A DNA stretch of 64,000 nucleotides. Origin: Balanoglossus misakiensis (taxonomy: Eukaryota > Hemichordata). The position numbers and the translations under genes were made by a program. The stretch covers positions 1,736,001-1,800,000 of the forward strand of contig CM082582.2 in assembly GCA_040954595.2 (NCBI GenBank), in the 5' to 3' direction. The first letter of the stretch is position 1. Every line of letters begins with the position of its first letter. Below the pieces are notes generated by a model. The model was given only the letters and a program-made list of their open reading frames with translations, was not told where the DNA came from and searched no databases. Below, one piece after another: positions 12,201 through 24,620 of this stretch.

Positions 12201-15200
12201 ATTCAATGTCATCGTTGCATTAGCAATGTCAAATAAAATTGCTTTTGGCCACGTATTAACCTAGGGATTTACAATCAATTTTAAATCCCCATATGCATTA
12301 TATTCCAATGTCAAGGTGAAGGGCTTGAAACACCATCTACCCTGATGCATCTTCAAGCTTGCTTCACCATTAACCCATATTCAATGTAACCTTTGCATTA
12401 GTAATTTTAAATTACAGTGCTTTTAGCCATGTATTAACCTCGGGATTAAGAGTCAACTGTAAATATCAATGCGTATGCATTAAATACCCATGTCATAGTG
12501 CAGTGTTTCCATCACTATTGACCCTAATGCATCATCAAGCATGCTTCACAATATGCCCTGATGCAAAGAATCACATTCAATGTCACCATTGCATTAGCAA
12601 TTTTAAATTACAGTGCTTTTGGCCATGTATTAACCTAGGGATTTACAATCAATTTTTAAATCCCCATATGCATTATATTCCAATGTCAATGTGAAGGGCT
12701 TGAAACACCAGCTACCCTGATGCATCTTCAAGCTTGCTTCACCATTTACCCATATTCAATGTAACCTTTGCATTAGTAATTTTAAATTACAGCGCTTTTA
12801 GCCATGTATAAACCTCGGGATTTAGAGTCAACTGTAAATATCAATGCGTATGCATTAAATACCCATGTCATAGTGCAGTGTTTCCATCACTATTGACCCT
12901 AATGCATCATCAAGCATGCTTCACAATATGCCCTGATGCAAAGAATCAGATTCAGTGTCACCATTTCATTAGCAATGTCAAATTATAGTGTTTATGGCCA
13001 TGTATTCACCTGAGGATTTATAGTCAACATTAAATACACATGCATATGCATTAAATACCTATGTCAAAGTGCAGAGCTTGCATCACCATCTACTCTGATG
13101 CACTATTAGGATTGCTACGCCAGTTCCCCTAATGCAAAGAATCACATTCAATGTCACCATTGCATTAGCAATTTTAAATTACAGTGCTTTTGGCCATGTA
13201 TTAACCTGGGTATTTACAATTAACTTTAAATCCCCATATGCGTTATATTCCAATGTCAATGTGAGGGGCTTAAAACACCATCTATCCTGATGCATCATCA
13301 AGCTTGCTTCACAATTTACCCTAATGCAAAGAATCAGATTTAGTGTCACAGTAGCATTAGCAATGTCAAATTACAGTGCTTTTGGCCACTTATTAACCTG
13401 GGGATTTACAGTCAACATTAAATACCCATGCATATGCATTAAATACGTATGTCAAAGTGCATAGCTTGCATCACCATATACTCCGATGCATCATTAAGCT
13501 TGCTTCGCAATTTGCCCTGATGCAAAGAATCAGATTAAATGTCACCGTTGTATTAGCAATGTCAAATTACAGTGCTTTTGGATTTGTATTAACCCAGGGA
13601 TTTACAGTCAACATTAAAGGTCTCATGCCATGCTTTGGAAAGTTTTCATTTTTCCACGTCAAAAGCTCACCTAGGGTACCTGTCTATGCATTGCCTATTG
13701 TGTCGGTTCCGAAAAATGTGCGCGAATGCCGGAATTTGCCCCCTTTTTTCATGCCTGTGATCAGGGAGCCACTTCGCACTCGAGCCAGGCGAAGGTATTT
13801 GCATATGGACAAACAAGTACACTACGTCCTAGTGTACCATTCTGCTAACAGTAAAGTGTAATTAGCAGTCCATGAGTAATTAAGTCCACAGACAAAGACA
13901 AGCTATATAAACAGTGTTCAAAGCAAAGGAAGCCCTTGCCTTACATTACAGGCAGAGGATTTACTAAGGTGTGAAAGACTATTTGTCCACATCAAGATAA
14001 GCCTTCGACTGAACTTCGAAAAGCCGAAAAAACTCGACTGAGTTGGGTTAGGGGTACACGCCCACCCGCCACTTTTACTTGCTTGTTATCTAAGCACAAG
14101 GGGCAAAACGCATTGCAAGATAGTAACATACATTAACTTCAAGACCCAAATAGTGATTTTACGCGTGGTTGTATAGGGCATGGCATTAGACCTTTAAATA
14201 CCCATGCACATGCATTAAATACCTATGTCAAAAAGCATAGCTTGGATCACCATCTACACTGATGCATCATTAGGCTTGCTACGCCATTTCCCCTAATGCA
14301 AAGAATCACATTCAATGTCACCATTGTATTAGCTATGTCAAATTTCAGTGCTTTTGGACTTGTATTAACCCAGGGATTTTCAGTCAACTTTTAATCCCCA
14401 TATGCATTTAATACCCATGTCACAGTGAAGTGTTTGCATCACTATCTACCGGGATGCATCATCAAGCTTGCATCGCCATTTACCCTGATGCAAAGAATCA
14501 GATTCAGTGTCACCATTTCATTAGCAATGTCAAATAAAATTGCTTTTTGCCAAGTATTAACCTGGGGATTTACAGACAACTTTAAATACCCATGTATATA
14601 CATTTAGTACCTATGTCAAAATGCTTAGCTTGCATCACCATCTACTGAGATGGATCATTAGGCTTGCTACGCCATTTCCCATAATGCAAAGAATCAGATT
14701 CAATGTCACCCTTACATTAGCAATTTTAAATTACAGTGCTTTTGGAGATGTATTAACCTGGGAATTTACATTCAACATTAAATACCCATGCACATGCATT
14801 AAATACCTATGTCAAAATGCATAGCTTGCATCACCGTCTACTCCATTGCATCATTAAGCTTGCTTTGCCATTTGCCCTAATGCGGAGAATTACATTCAAT
14901 GTCAACATCGCATTAGCAATGTCAAATTACAGTGCTTTTGGACGCGTATTAACCCAGGGATTTGTAATCAACTTGAAATCCCCATATGCATTTAATGCCC
15001 ATGTCAAAGTGAAGTGTTTGCATTACTATCTACCGTGATGCATCATCAAGCTTGCATCGCCATTTACCCTGATGCAAAGAATCGGATTCAATGTCATCGT
15101 TGCATTAGCAATGTCAAATAAAATGCTTTTGGCCATGTATTAACCTAGGGATTTACAATCAATTTTAAATCCCCATATGCATTATATTCCAATGTCAATG

Positions 15201-18200
15201 TGAAGGGCTTGAAACACCATCTACCCTGATGCATCTCCAAGCTTGCTTCACCATATTCAATGTAACCTTTGCATTAGTAATTTTAAATTACAGCGCTTTT
15301 AGCCATGTATTAACCTCGGGATTGAGAGTCAACTGTAAATATCAATACGTATGCATTAAATACCCATGTCATAGTGCAGTATTTCCATCACTATTGACCC
15401 TAATGCATCATCAAGCATGCTTCACAATATGCCCTGATGCAAAGAATCACATTCAATGTCACCATTGCATTAGCAATTTTAAATTACAGTGCTTTTGGCC
15501 ATGTATTAACCTAGGGATTTACAATCAATTTTAAATCCCCATATGCATTATATTCCAATGTCAATGTGAAGGGCTTCAAACACCAGCTACCCTGATGCAT
15601 CTTCAAGCTTGCTTCACCATTTACCCATATTCAATGTAACCTTTGCATTAGTAATTTTAAATTACAGCGCTTTTAGCCATGTATAAACCTCGGGATTTAG
15701 CGTCAACTATAAATATCAATGCGTATGCATTAAATACCCATGTCATAGTGCAGTGTTTCCATCACTATTGACCCTAATGCATCATCAAGCATGCTTCACA
15801 ATATGCCCTGATGCAAAGAATCAGATTCAGTGTCACCATTTCATTAGCAATGTCAAATTATAGTGCTTATGGCCATGTATTCACCTGAGGATTTATAGTC
15901 AACATTAAATAATACACATGCATATGCATTAAATACCTATGTCAAAGTGCAGAGCTTGCATCACCATCTACTCGGATGGATCATTAGGCTTTCTACGCCA
16001 TTTCCCATAATGAAAAGAATCAGATTCAATGTCACCCTTGCATTAGCAATTTTAAATTACAGTACTTTTGGCCACGTATTAACCTGGGAATTTACATTCA
16101 ACATAAAATACCCATGCACATGCATTAAATACCTATGTCAAAATGCATAGCTTGCATCACCATCTACTCCATTGCATCATTAAGCTTGCTTTGCCATTTG
16201 CCCTAATGCAAAGAATTACATTCAATGTCAACATCGCATTAGCAATGTCAAATCACAGTGCTTTTGGACGCGTATTAACCAAGGGATAGGTAATCAACTT
16301 GAAATCCCCATATGCATTTATGCCCATGTCAAAGTGAAGTGTTTGCATCACTATCTTCCGTGATGCATCATCAAGCTTGCATCGCCATTTACCCTGATGC
16401 AAAGAATCAGATTCAATGTCATCGTTGCATTAGCAATGTCAAATAAAATTGCTTTTTGCCAAGTATTAACCTAGGGATTTACAATCAATTTTAAATCTCC
16501 ATATGCATTATATTCCAATGTCAATTTGAAGGGCTTGAAACACCATCTACCCTGATGCATCTTCAAGCTTGCTTCACCATTTACCCATATTCAATGTAAC
16601 CTTTGCATTAGTAATTTTAAATTACAGCGCTTTTAGCCATGTATTAACCTCGGGATTTAGAGTCAACTGTAAATATCAATGCGTATGCATTAAATACCCA
16701 TGTCATAGTGCAGTGTTTCCATCACTATTGACCCTAATACATCATCAAGCATGCTTCACAATATGCCCTGATGCAAAGAATCAGATTCAGTGTCACCATT
16801 TCATTAGCAATGTCAAATTATAGTGCTTATGGCCATGTATTAACCTGGGGATTTACAGACAACTTTAAATACCCATGTATATACATTTAGTACCTATGTC
16901 AAAATGCTTAGCTTGCATCACCATCTATTCAGATGGATCATTAGGCTTGCTACGCCATTTCCCCTAATGCAAAGAATCAGATTCAATGTCACCCTTACAT
17001 TAGCAATTTTAAATTACAGTGCTTTTGGAGATGTATTAACCTGAGAATTTACATTCAACATTAAATACCCATGCACATGCATAATTACCTATGTCAAAAT
17101 GCATAACTTGCATCACCGTCTACTCCATTGCATCATTAAGCTTGCTTTGCCATTTGCCCTAATGCGGAGAATTACATTCAATGTCAACATCGCATTAGCA
17201 ATGTCAAATTACACTGCTTTTGGACTTGCATTAACCCAGGGATTTTCAGTCAACTTTTAATCCCCATATGCATTTAATACCCATGTCACAGTGAAGTGTT
17301 TGCATCACTATCTACCGGGATGCATCATCAAGCTTGCATCGCCATTTACCCTGATGCAAAGAATCAGATTCAGTGTCACCATTTCATTAGCAATGTCAAA
17401 TAAAATTGCTTTTTGCCAAGTATTAACCTGGGGATTTACAGACAACTTTAAATACCCATGTATATACATTTAGTACCTATGTCAAAATGCTTAGCTTGCA
17501 TCACCATCTACTGAGATGGATCATTAGGCTTGCTACGCCATTTCCCATAATGCAAAGAATCAGATTCAATGTCACCCTTACATTAGCAATTTTTAATTAC
17601 AGTGCTTTTGGAGATGTATTAACCTGGGAATTTACATTCAACATTAAATACCCATGCACATGCATTAAATACCTATGTCAAAATGCATAGCTTGCATCAC
17701 CGTCTACTCCATTGCATCATTAAGCTTGCTTTGCCATTTGCCCTAATGCGGAGAATTACATTCAATGTCAACATCGCATTAGCAATGTCAAATTATAGTG
17801 CTTTTGGACGCGTATTAACCCAGGGATTTGTAATCAACTTGAAATCCCCATATGCATTTAATGCCCATGTCAAAGTGAAGTGTTTGCATTACTATCTACC
17901 GTGATGCATCATCAAGCTTGCATCGCCATTTACCCTGATGCAAAGAATCGGATTCAATGTCATCGTTGCATTAGCAATGTCAAATAAAATTGCTTTTGGC
18001 CACGTATGAACCTAGGGATTTACAATCAATTTTAAATCCCCATATGCATTATATTCCAATGTCAATGTGAAGGGCTTGAAACACCATCTACCCTGATGCA
18101 TCTCCAAGCTTGCTTCACCATATTCAATGTAACCTTTGCATTAGTAATTTTAAATTACAGCGCTTTTAGCCATGTATTAACCTCGGGATTGAGAGTCAAC

Positions 18201-21200
18201 TGTAAATATCAATACGTATGCATTAAATACCCATGTCATAGTGCAGTATTTCCATCACTATTGACCCTAATGCATCATCAAGCATGCTTCACAATATGCC
18301 CTGATGCAAAGAATCACATTCAATGTCACCATTGCATTAGCAATTTTAAATTACAGTGCTTTTGGCCATGTATTAACCTAGGGATTTACAATCAATTTTA
18401 AATCCCCATATGCATTATATTCCAATGTCAATGTGAAGGGCTTGAAACACCAGCTACCCTGATGCATCTTCAAGCTTGCTTCACCATTTACCCATATTCA
18501 ATGTAACCTTTGCATTAGTAATTTTAAATTACAGCGCTTTTAGCCATGTATAAACCTCGGGATTTAGAGTCAACTGTAAATATCAATGCGTATGCATTAA
18601 ATACCCATGTCATAGTGCAGTGTTTCCATCACTATTGACCCTAATGCATCATCAAGCATGCTTCACAATATGCCCTGATGCAAAGAATCAGATTCAGTGT
18701 CACCATTTCATTAGCAATGTCAAATTATAGTGCTTATGGCCATGTATTCACCTGAGGATTTATAGTCAACATTAAATACACATGCATATGCATTAAATAC
18801 CTATGTCAAAGTGCAGAGCTTGCATCACCATCTACTCAGATGGATCATTAGGCTTGCTACGCCATTTCCCCTAATGCAAAGAATCAGATTCAATGTCACC
18901 CTTACATTAGCAATTTTAAATTACAGTGCTTTTGGCCACGTATTAACCTGGGAATTTACATTCAACATAAAATACCCATGCACATGCATTAAATACCTAT
19001 GTCAAAATGCATAGCTTGCATCACCATCTACTCTATTGCATCATTAAGCTTGCTTTGCCATTTGCCCTAATGCAAAGAATTACATTCAATGTCAACATCG
19101 CATTAGCAATGTCAAATTACAGTGCTTTTGGACGCGTATTAACCCAGGGATTTGTAATCAACTTGAAATCCCCATATGCATTTAATACCCATGTCAAAGT
19201 AAAGTGTTTGCATCACTATCTACCGTGATGCATCATCAAGCTTGCATCGCCATTTACCCTGATGCAAAGAATCAGATTCAATGTCATCGTTCAATTAGCA
19301 ATGTCAAATAAAATTGCTTTTTGCCATGTATTAACCTAGGGATTTACAATCAACTTTAAATCCCCATATGCATTATATTCAAAAGTCAATGTGAAGGGCT
19401 TAAAACACCATCAATCCTGATGCATCATCACGTTTGCTTCACCATTTACCCATATTCAATGTCACCCTTGCATTAGTAATTTTAAATAACAGCTCTTTTA
19501 GCCATGTATTAACCTCGGGATTTAGAGTCAACTGTAAATATCAATGCGTATGCATTAAATGCCCATGTCATAGTGCAGTGTTTCCATCACTATTGATCCT
19601 AATGCATCATCAAGCATGCTTCACAATATGCCCTGATGCAAAGAATCAGATTCAGTGTCACCATTTCATTAGCAATATCAAATTATAGTGCTTATGGCCA
19701 TGTATTAACCTGGGGATTTACAGACAACTTTAAATATCCATGTATATACATTTAATACCTATGTCAAAATGCAGAGCTTGCATCACCATCTACTCAGATG
19801 CATCATTAAGCTTGCTTCGCCATTTGCCCTGATGCAAATAATCAGATTCAGTGTCACCATTTCATTAGCAATGTCAAATTATAGTGCTTATGGCCATGTA
19901 TTCACCTGAGGATTTATAGTCAACATTAAATATCCATGCATATGCATTAAATATGTATGTCAAAATGCATACCTTGCATCACCATCTAGTCCAATGCATC
20001 ATTAAGCTTGCTTAGCCATTTCCCCTAATGCAAAGAATTACATTCAATGTCACCATTTCATTAGCAATGTCAAATTACATTGCTTTTGGACACGTATTAA
20101 CCCAGGGATTTGTAATCAACTTGAAATCCCCATATCCATTTAAACCCATGTCAAAGTGAACTGTTTGCATCATTATCTACCGTGATGCATCATCAAGCCT
20201 GCATCGCCATTTACCCTGATGCATAGGATCAGATTCAATGTCACCATTGCATTAGCAATGTCAAATAAAATTGCTTTTGGCCACGTATTAACCTGAGGAT
20301 TTACAGTCAACTTCAAATCCCCATATGCGTTATATTCCAATGTGAATGTGAAGGGCTTGTAACACCATCTGTCCTGATGCATCATTAAGCTTGCTTCGCC
20401 ATTTACCCTGATGCATAGAATCAGATTCAATGTCACTGTTGCATTAGCAATGTCAAATAAAAGTTCTTTTGGCCATGTCTTAACCTAGGGATTTATAATC
20501 ATCTTTAAATCCCCATATGCATTATATTCAAAAGTCAATGTGAAGGGCTTGAAACACCATCTATCCTGACGCATCATCACGTTTGCTTCACCATTTACCC
20601 ATATTCAATGTCACCCTTGCATTAGTAATTTAAAATTACAGTGCTTTTGGCCATGTATTAACCTCGGGATTTAGAGTCAACTTTAGATATCAATGTGCAT
20701 GCATTAAATACCCATGTCAAAGTGAAGTGTTTGCCTCACTATCTACCGGGATGCATCATCAAGCCTGCAATGCCATTAACCCTGATGCAAAGAATCAGAT
20801 TCAATATCATTGTTGCATTAGCAATGTCAAATTACAGTGCTTATGGCCACGTATTAACCTGATGATTTACAGTCAACATTAAATACACATGCATATGCAT
20901 TAAATACCTATGTCAAAGTGCAGAGCTTGCATCACCATCTACTCTGATGCACCATTAGGCTTCCTACACCATTTCCCCTAATGCAAAGAATCAAATTCAA
21001 TGTCACCATTGCATTAGCAATTTAAATTACAGTGCTTTTGGCCAAGTATTAACCTGGGGATTCACAATCAACTTTCAATCCCCATATGCGTTATATTCCA
21101 ATGTCAATGTGAAGGGCTTGAAACACCATCTATCATGATGCATCATCAAGCTTGCTTCACAATTTACCCTGATGCAAAGAATCAGATTTAGTGTCACGGT

Positions 21201-22260
21201 AGCATTAGCAATGTCAAATTACAGTGCTTTTGGCCACGTATTAACCTGATGATTTACAGTCAACATTAAATACCCATGCATATGCATTAAATACCTATGT
21301 CAAAGTGCAGAGCTTGCATCACCATCTACTCTGATGCACCATTAGGCTTCCTACACCATTTCCCCTAATGCAAAGAATCAAATTCAATGTCACCATTGCA
21401 TTAGCAATTTTAAATTACAGTGCTTTTGGCCAAGTATTAACCTGGGGATTCACAATCAACTTTCAATCCCCATATGCGTTATATTCCAATGTCAATGTGA
21501 AGGGCTTGAAACACCATCTATCATGATGCATCATCAAGCTTGCTTCACAATTTACCCTGATGCAAAGAATCAGATTTAGTGTCACGGTAGCATTAGCAAT
21601 GTCAAATTACAGTGCTTTTGGCCACGTATTAACCTGGGGATTTACAGTCAACATTAAATACCCATGCATATGCATTAAATACCTATGTCAAAGTGCAGAG
21701 CTTGCATCACCATCTACTCTGATGCACCATTAGGCTTCCTACACCATTTCCCCTAATGCAAAGAATCACATTGAATGTCACCATTGCATTAGCAATTTTA
21801 AATTACAGTGCTTTTGGCCAAGTATTAACCTGGGGATTCACAATCAACTTTCAATCCCCATATGCGTTATATTCCAATGTCAATGTGAAGGGCTTGAAAC
21901 ACCATCTATCATGATGCATCATCAAGCTTGCTTCACAATTTACCCTGATGCAAAGAATCAGATTTAGTGTCACGGTAGCATTAGCAATGTCAAATTACAG
22001 TGCTTTTGGCCAAGAAGTAACCTGGGGATTTACAGTCAACATTAAATACCCATGCACATGCATTAAATACCCATGTCAAAGTGAAGTGTTTGCATCACTA
22101 TCTACCGGGCTGCATCATCAAGCTTGCATCACAATTTACCCTGATGCAAAGAATCAGATTCAATGTCATCGCTGCATTAGCAATGTCAAATAAAATTGCT
22201 TTTGGACACGTATTAACCCAGGGATTTTCAGTCAACTTTTAGTATCCCTGTATGCATTTT
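6262..22260 (+). repeat. Satellite 1: ~193 bp monomer, about 80 copies, with higher-order repeats
   Basis: The monomer has the order ATTAGCAATGTCAAATTACA, TGCTTTTGGCCACGTATTAA, a GGGATTTACAGTCAAC part, AAATACCCATGCATATGCAT, GCTTGCATCACCATCTAC, GATGCATCATCAAGCTTGC and TGCAAAGAATCAGATTCA. Spacing between equivalent points is 191-196 bp. Blocks repeat nearly identically at offsets of about 1541 (6935 to 8476; 7892 to 9433), 2303 (9433 to 11736) and 2866 bp (14621 to 17487), that is 8, 12 and 15 monomers. Near the right end a dimer of about 388 bp is repeated three times (20830-21970). Some monomers hold 60-101 codon open frames because 195 is divisible by three; these are not genes. Many monomers carry HindIII and NsiI sites. 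Confidence 0.95.
13618..14193. mobile_element. 576 bp MITE with TTAA target duplication
   Basis: The element interrupts a satellite 1 monomer. Its termini are inverted repeats, AGGTCTCATGCCATGC at the left and GGCATGGCATTAGACCT at the right. TTAA lies on both sides (13614-13617 and 14194-14197), while the uninterrupted monomer has a single TTAA at that point (ACATTAAATACCC). TTAA duplication is characteristic of the piggyBac and Kolobok superfamilies. The interior is richer in CpG than the satellite and has no transposase, so the element was mobilised in trans. A related uninterrupted monomer lies about 2305 bp upstream. Confidence 0.88.
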
Positions 22261-23009
22261 AAACCCTGGTGTCAAAGTTTAGTGATTACTTCTTTGCTAT
22301 TTAAACATTACATTTTGAGTAAAGTGGGTGAAATGGGATTAAAGTTTATAGTGACATATCGAAAAGAATCTTATTCAATTCGTTCATTTCTGAAATATGA
22401 TAATACGAATATGCGTGTTTTATTCGCCATACATGAACACCAATGAAAAGTTATGTTTCCAGCTTAGGTATCGGTGGATTTGAACCACCTGACATCAGAA
22501 GACGCCTCCAGAATACCTTTAATTTGGTTGCATAATTTTCATGTGAATGTTCATAATATAGCGAGTGATTAATCCCTAATTTTTTTTTTTTTTTTTGGGG
22601 GGGGGGGTGGGGGTGGGGGGGGGGGAGTTCAAGTAGCATATCTTGCAGGCCAATTTGAAGCAATGTGTCATGTGGTTAAACTGAAAGAAATTAACCAATA
22701 TAGTTTCAGCTCTTTTTGAAACAAGGTGTCATTTGGTTGAACAATGGGCTAGTCAAAATAGCATCTGCTAATTATGCACACAATAGTGTGATGGGTTAGT
22801 GGGTTAAATTTACTTTTACCTTAGCATTATATAACACACTATCGTGTACATAATCTCGCAGAGCTCATTCACAATTGTTTTAAAATAAAGCAAGATAACT
22901 ACATGTATGATAACATATTTAATTTACGCGCCTAAAGGGCAGTTAAAAAACCTCATACCAATTACAAAAGAGGGAAAAAAACTGTCCTCTCCTCCTCTCA
23001 CCCCATGAT
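22261..23009. other. Unassigned sequence with a poly(T)-poly(G) tract
   Basis: Satellite similarity fades by about 22270. I see no gene. The notable feature is a run of about 18 T followed directly by a long G-rich tract at 22578-22627. A short direct repeat (GAAACAAGGTGTCAT / GAAGCAATGTGTCAT) occurs near 22660-22730. Confidence 0.55.
22578..22627 (+). repeat. Poly(T)-poly(G) tract
   Basis: About 18 T are followed directly by a nearly uninterrupted G run of about 30 bases with two single T breaks. A similar T12-G11 tract is at 47790-47812. Confidence 0.9.
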
Positions 23010-23870
23010 CTAAGCTAAATTTGGAATTTGGATGGGGTGGGGAGGTTAAGCTAACCTAACATTGTGCTAACATTTTCTGCATGTCTGTCGCGTACAATGT
23101 GTCGATGCGCGAATACAATCACGGGTACCGTTGCGAGAAATTCCACCGAATAACGATGCTGACGAGTATTATCTATCTGAGAAATAATAGCATGTTATTC
23201 ATAAAATATTCACATTAACCAATGAATGAACCAACATGATTATTAGACCCTGGACACTTATTTAACGATTTATCATTATTATACCTTTATCATCACCATC
23301 AATATTAAACACCCTTTTATACTTAATATCACCATAAGCCATCACCACAATTATTAATCGTTATTATACCCTTGCACAATTGCTACCCTTATTAAACCTG
23401 ACACAGTTATTACCATTATTATACCCCTCTCATTCATATACCCATTATAACCTGTGTACACAAGCCATCATCATATTATGAACCCGTTATTATACCTTTT
23501 TATACCAGTCACATTTGTTACCCTATTACCATTATTATACCCTTCTCATTCATATACCCATTATAACCTGTGTACACAAGCCATCATCATATTATGAACC
23601 CGTTATTATACATTTTTTATACCAGTCACATTTGTTACCCTATCATCATTACCTTCATACAAGCAACCACTGTTACCCCTTTATAACCTGTGTACACTCC
23701 AATTTTACCATAAAACCATCATCACATTTTTAACCCTTTTATTAAACCAAATTCAAATTTGTTCACCGTTATTATACCATACACATTTCAGAACCTATTA
23801 TCATACCCTGCACAAAGCCATTGCTGTTAACCTAATTTTAAAACAAGTAATCACTACCAATTATTAACCC
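23010..23870 (+). repeat. Right member of the direct repeats bracketing satellite 1
   Basis: This block parallels 4850-5480: CTAAATTTGGAATTTGGATG, TTTTCTGCATGTCTGTCGCG, CACATTAACCAATGAATGAA, then CCATTATTATACC-type simple sequence. Inside it a unit of about 116 bp (from TACCATTATTATACCC to CAGTCACATTTGTTACCCTA) is tandemly duplicated at about 23410 and 23526. The block is non-coding. Confidence 0.75.
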
Positions 23871-23989
23871 GATTTATTGGACTATTAAGTTTTATATTAC
23901 GATCACCTCGTTTTGTATGTCTATATTACTCTAACTAATAATTTCGGTCAATAGGATATTATGTTGAAACTCCACTTCTCCATTCTTCC

Positions 23990-24490
23990 ACTTCTCCATC
24001 CTTTAGGTTGATGCTCCATCCATCCATCCATCAAAGTTTATATTAGTAGGTTGACTATGGTTGACACGCCGCTTCATCCATCCATCAAATTTTACGTTAG
24101 TAGGTTGATTATGGTGTTACCAGTGAGCCCTACAGGAAAAAAAGAGGAAAAAACAGAGAAAAAAACTCCACTTCTCCATCCTTCCACTTCTCCATCATTT
24201 AAGTTGACGCTCCGCGGCACCATCCATCCATCAAAGTTTATATTTTAGTAGGTTGACTATGGTTGACGCTCCGCTCCATCCATCCATCCATCAAAGTTTA
24301 TATTAGTAGGTTGACTATGGTTGACACTCCGCTCCATCCATCCATCAAAGTTTATATTAGTAGGTTGACTATGGTTGACGCTCCATCCATCCTCCATCAA
24401 AGTTTATATTAGTAGGTTGACTATGGTTGACACTCCGCTCTCTCCATCCATCAAATTTTACGTTAGTAGGTTGATTATGGTGTTACCATT
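23990..24490 (+). repeat. Minisatellite, ~55-65 bp unit
   Basis: The unit, about six to seven copies, combines CTCCATCCATCCATC, AAAGTTTATATTAGTAGG and TTGACTATGGTTGACGCTCC. Unit length varies with the number of CATC steps. Two variant units include ATTATGGTGTTACCA and a purine-rich insert. Confidence 0.85.
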
Positions 24491-24497
24491 GGGGCCT

Positions 24498-24620
24498 ACA
24501 GGAAAAAAAAAAAGAAAAAAAAAGAGAAAAGAAAGAAGAGGAAAAAGAAAAAAAGAAAGAGAGAGAGAGAAGAAGAAGAGTACCGGTGGGACCTACAGAA
24601 AAAAAAAGATTGAAAGAATT
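24498..24620 (+). repeat. Poly-purine tract
   Basis: This is nearly pure A/G sequence (AAAAAGAAAAAAAAAGAGAA, GAGAGAGAGAAGAAGAAGAG), broken only by a short TACCGGTGGGACCTAC. Shorter relatives occur at 24130-24165. The lysine/arginine-rich open frame across it is an artefact of the purine run. Confidence 0.8.

Noticed and set aside
6935-20436. Dozens of similar 60-134 codon plus-strand open frames (peptides such as LHHHLLRWIIRLATPF)
   Set aside because: They are readings of the 193 bp satellite, whose monomer length is near a multiple of three. They begin and end at different points, change frame with indels and have no splice or promoter context.
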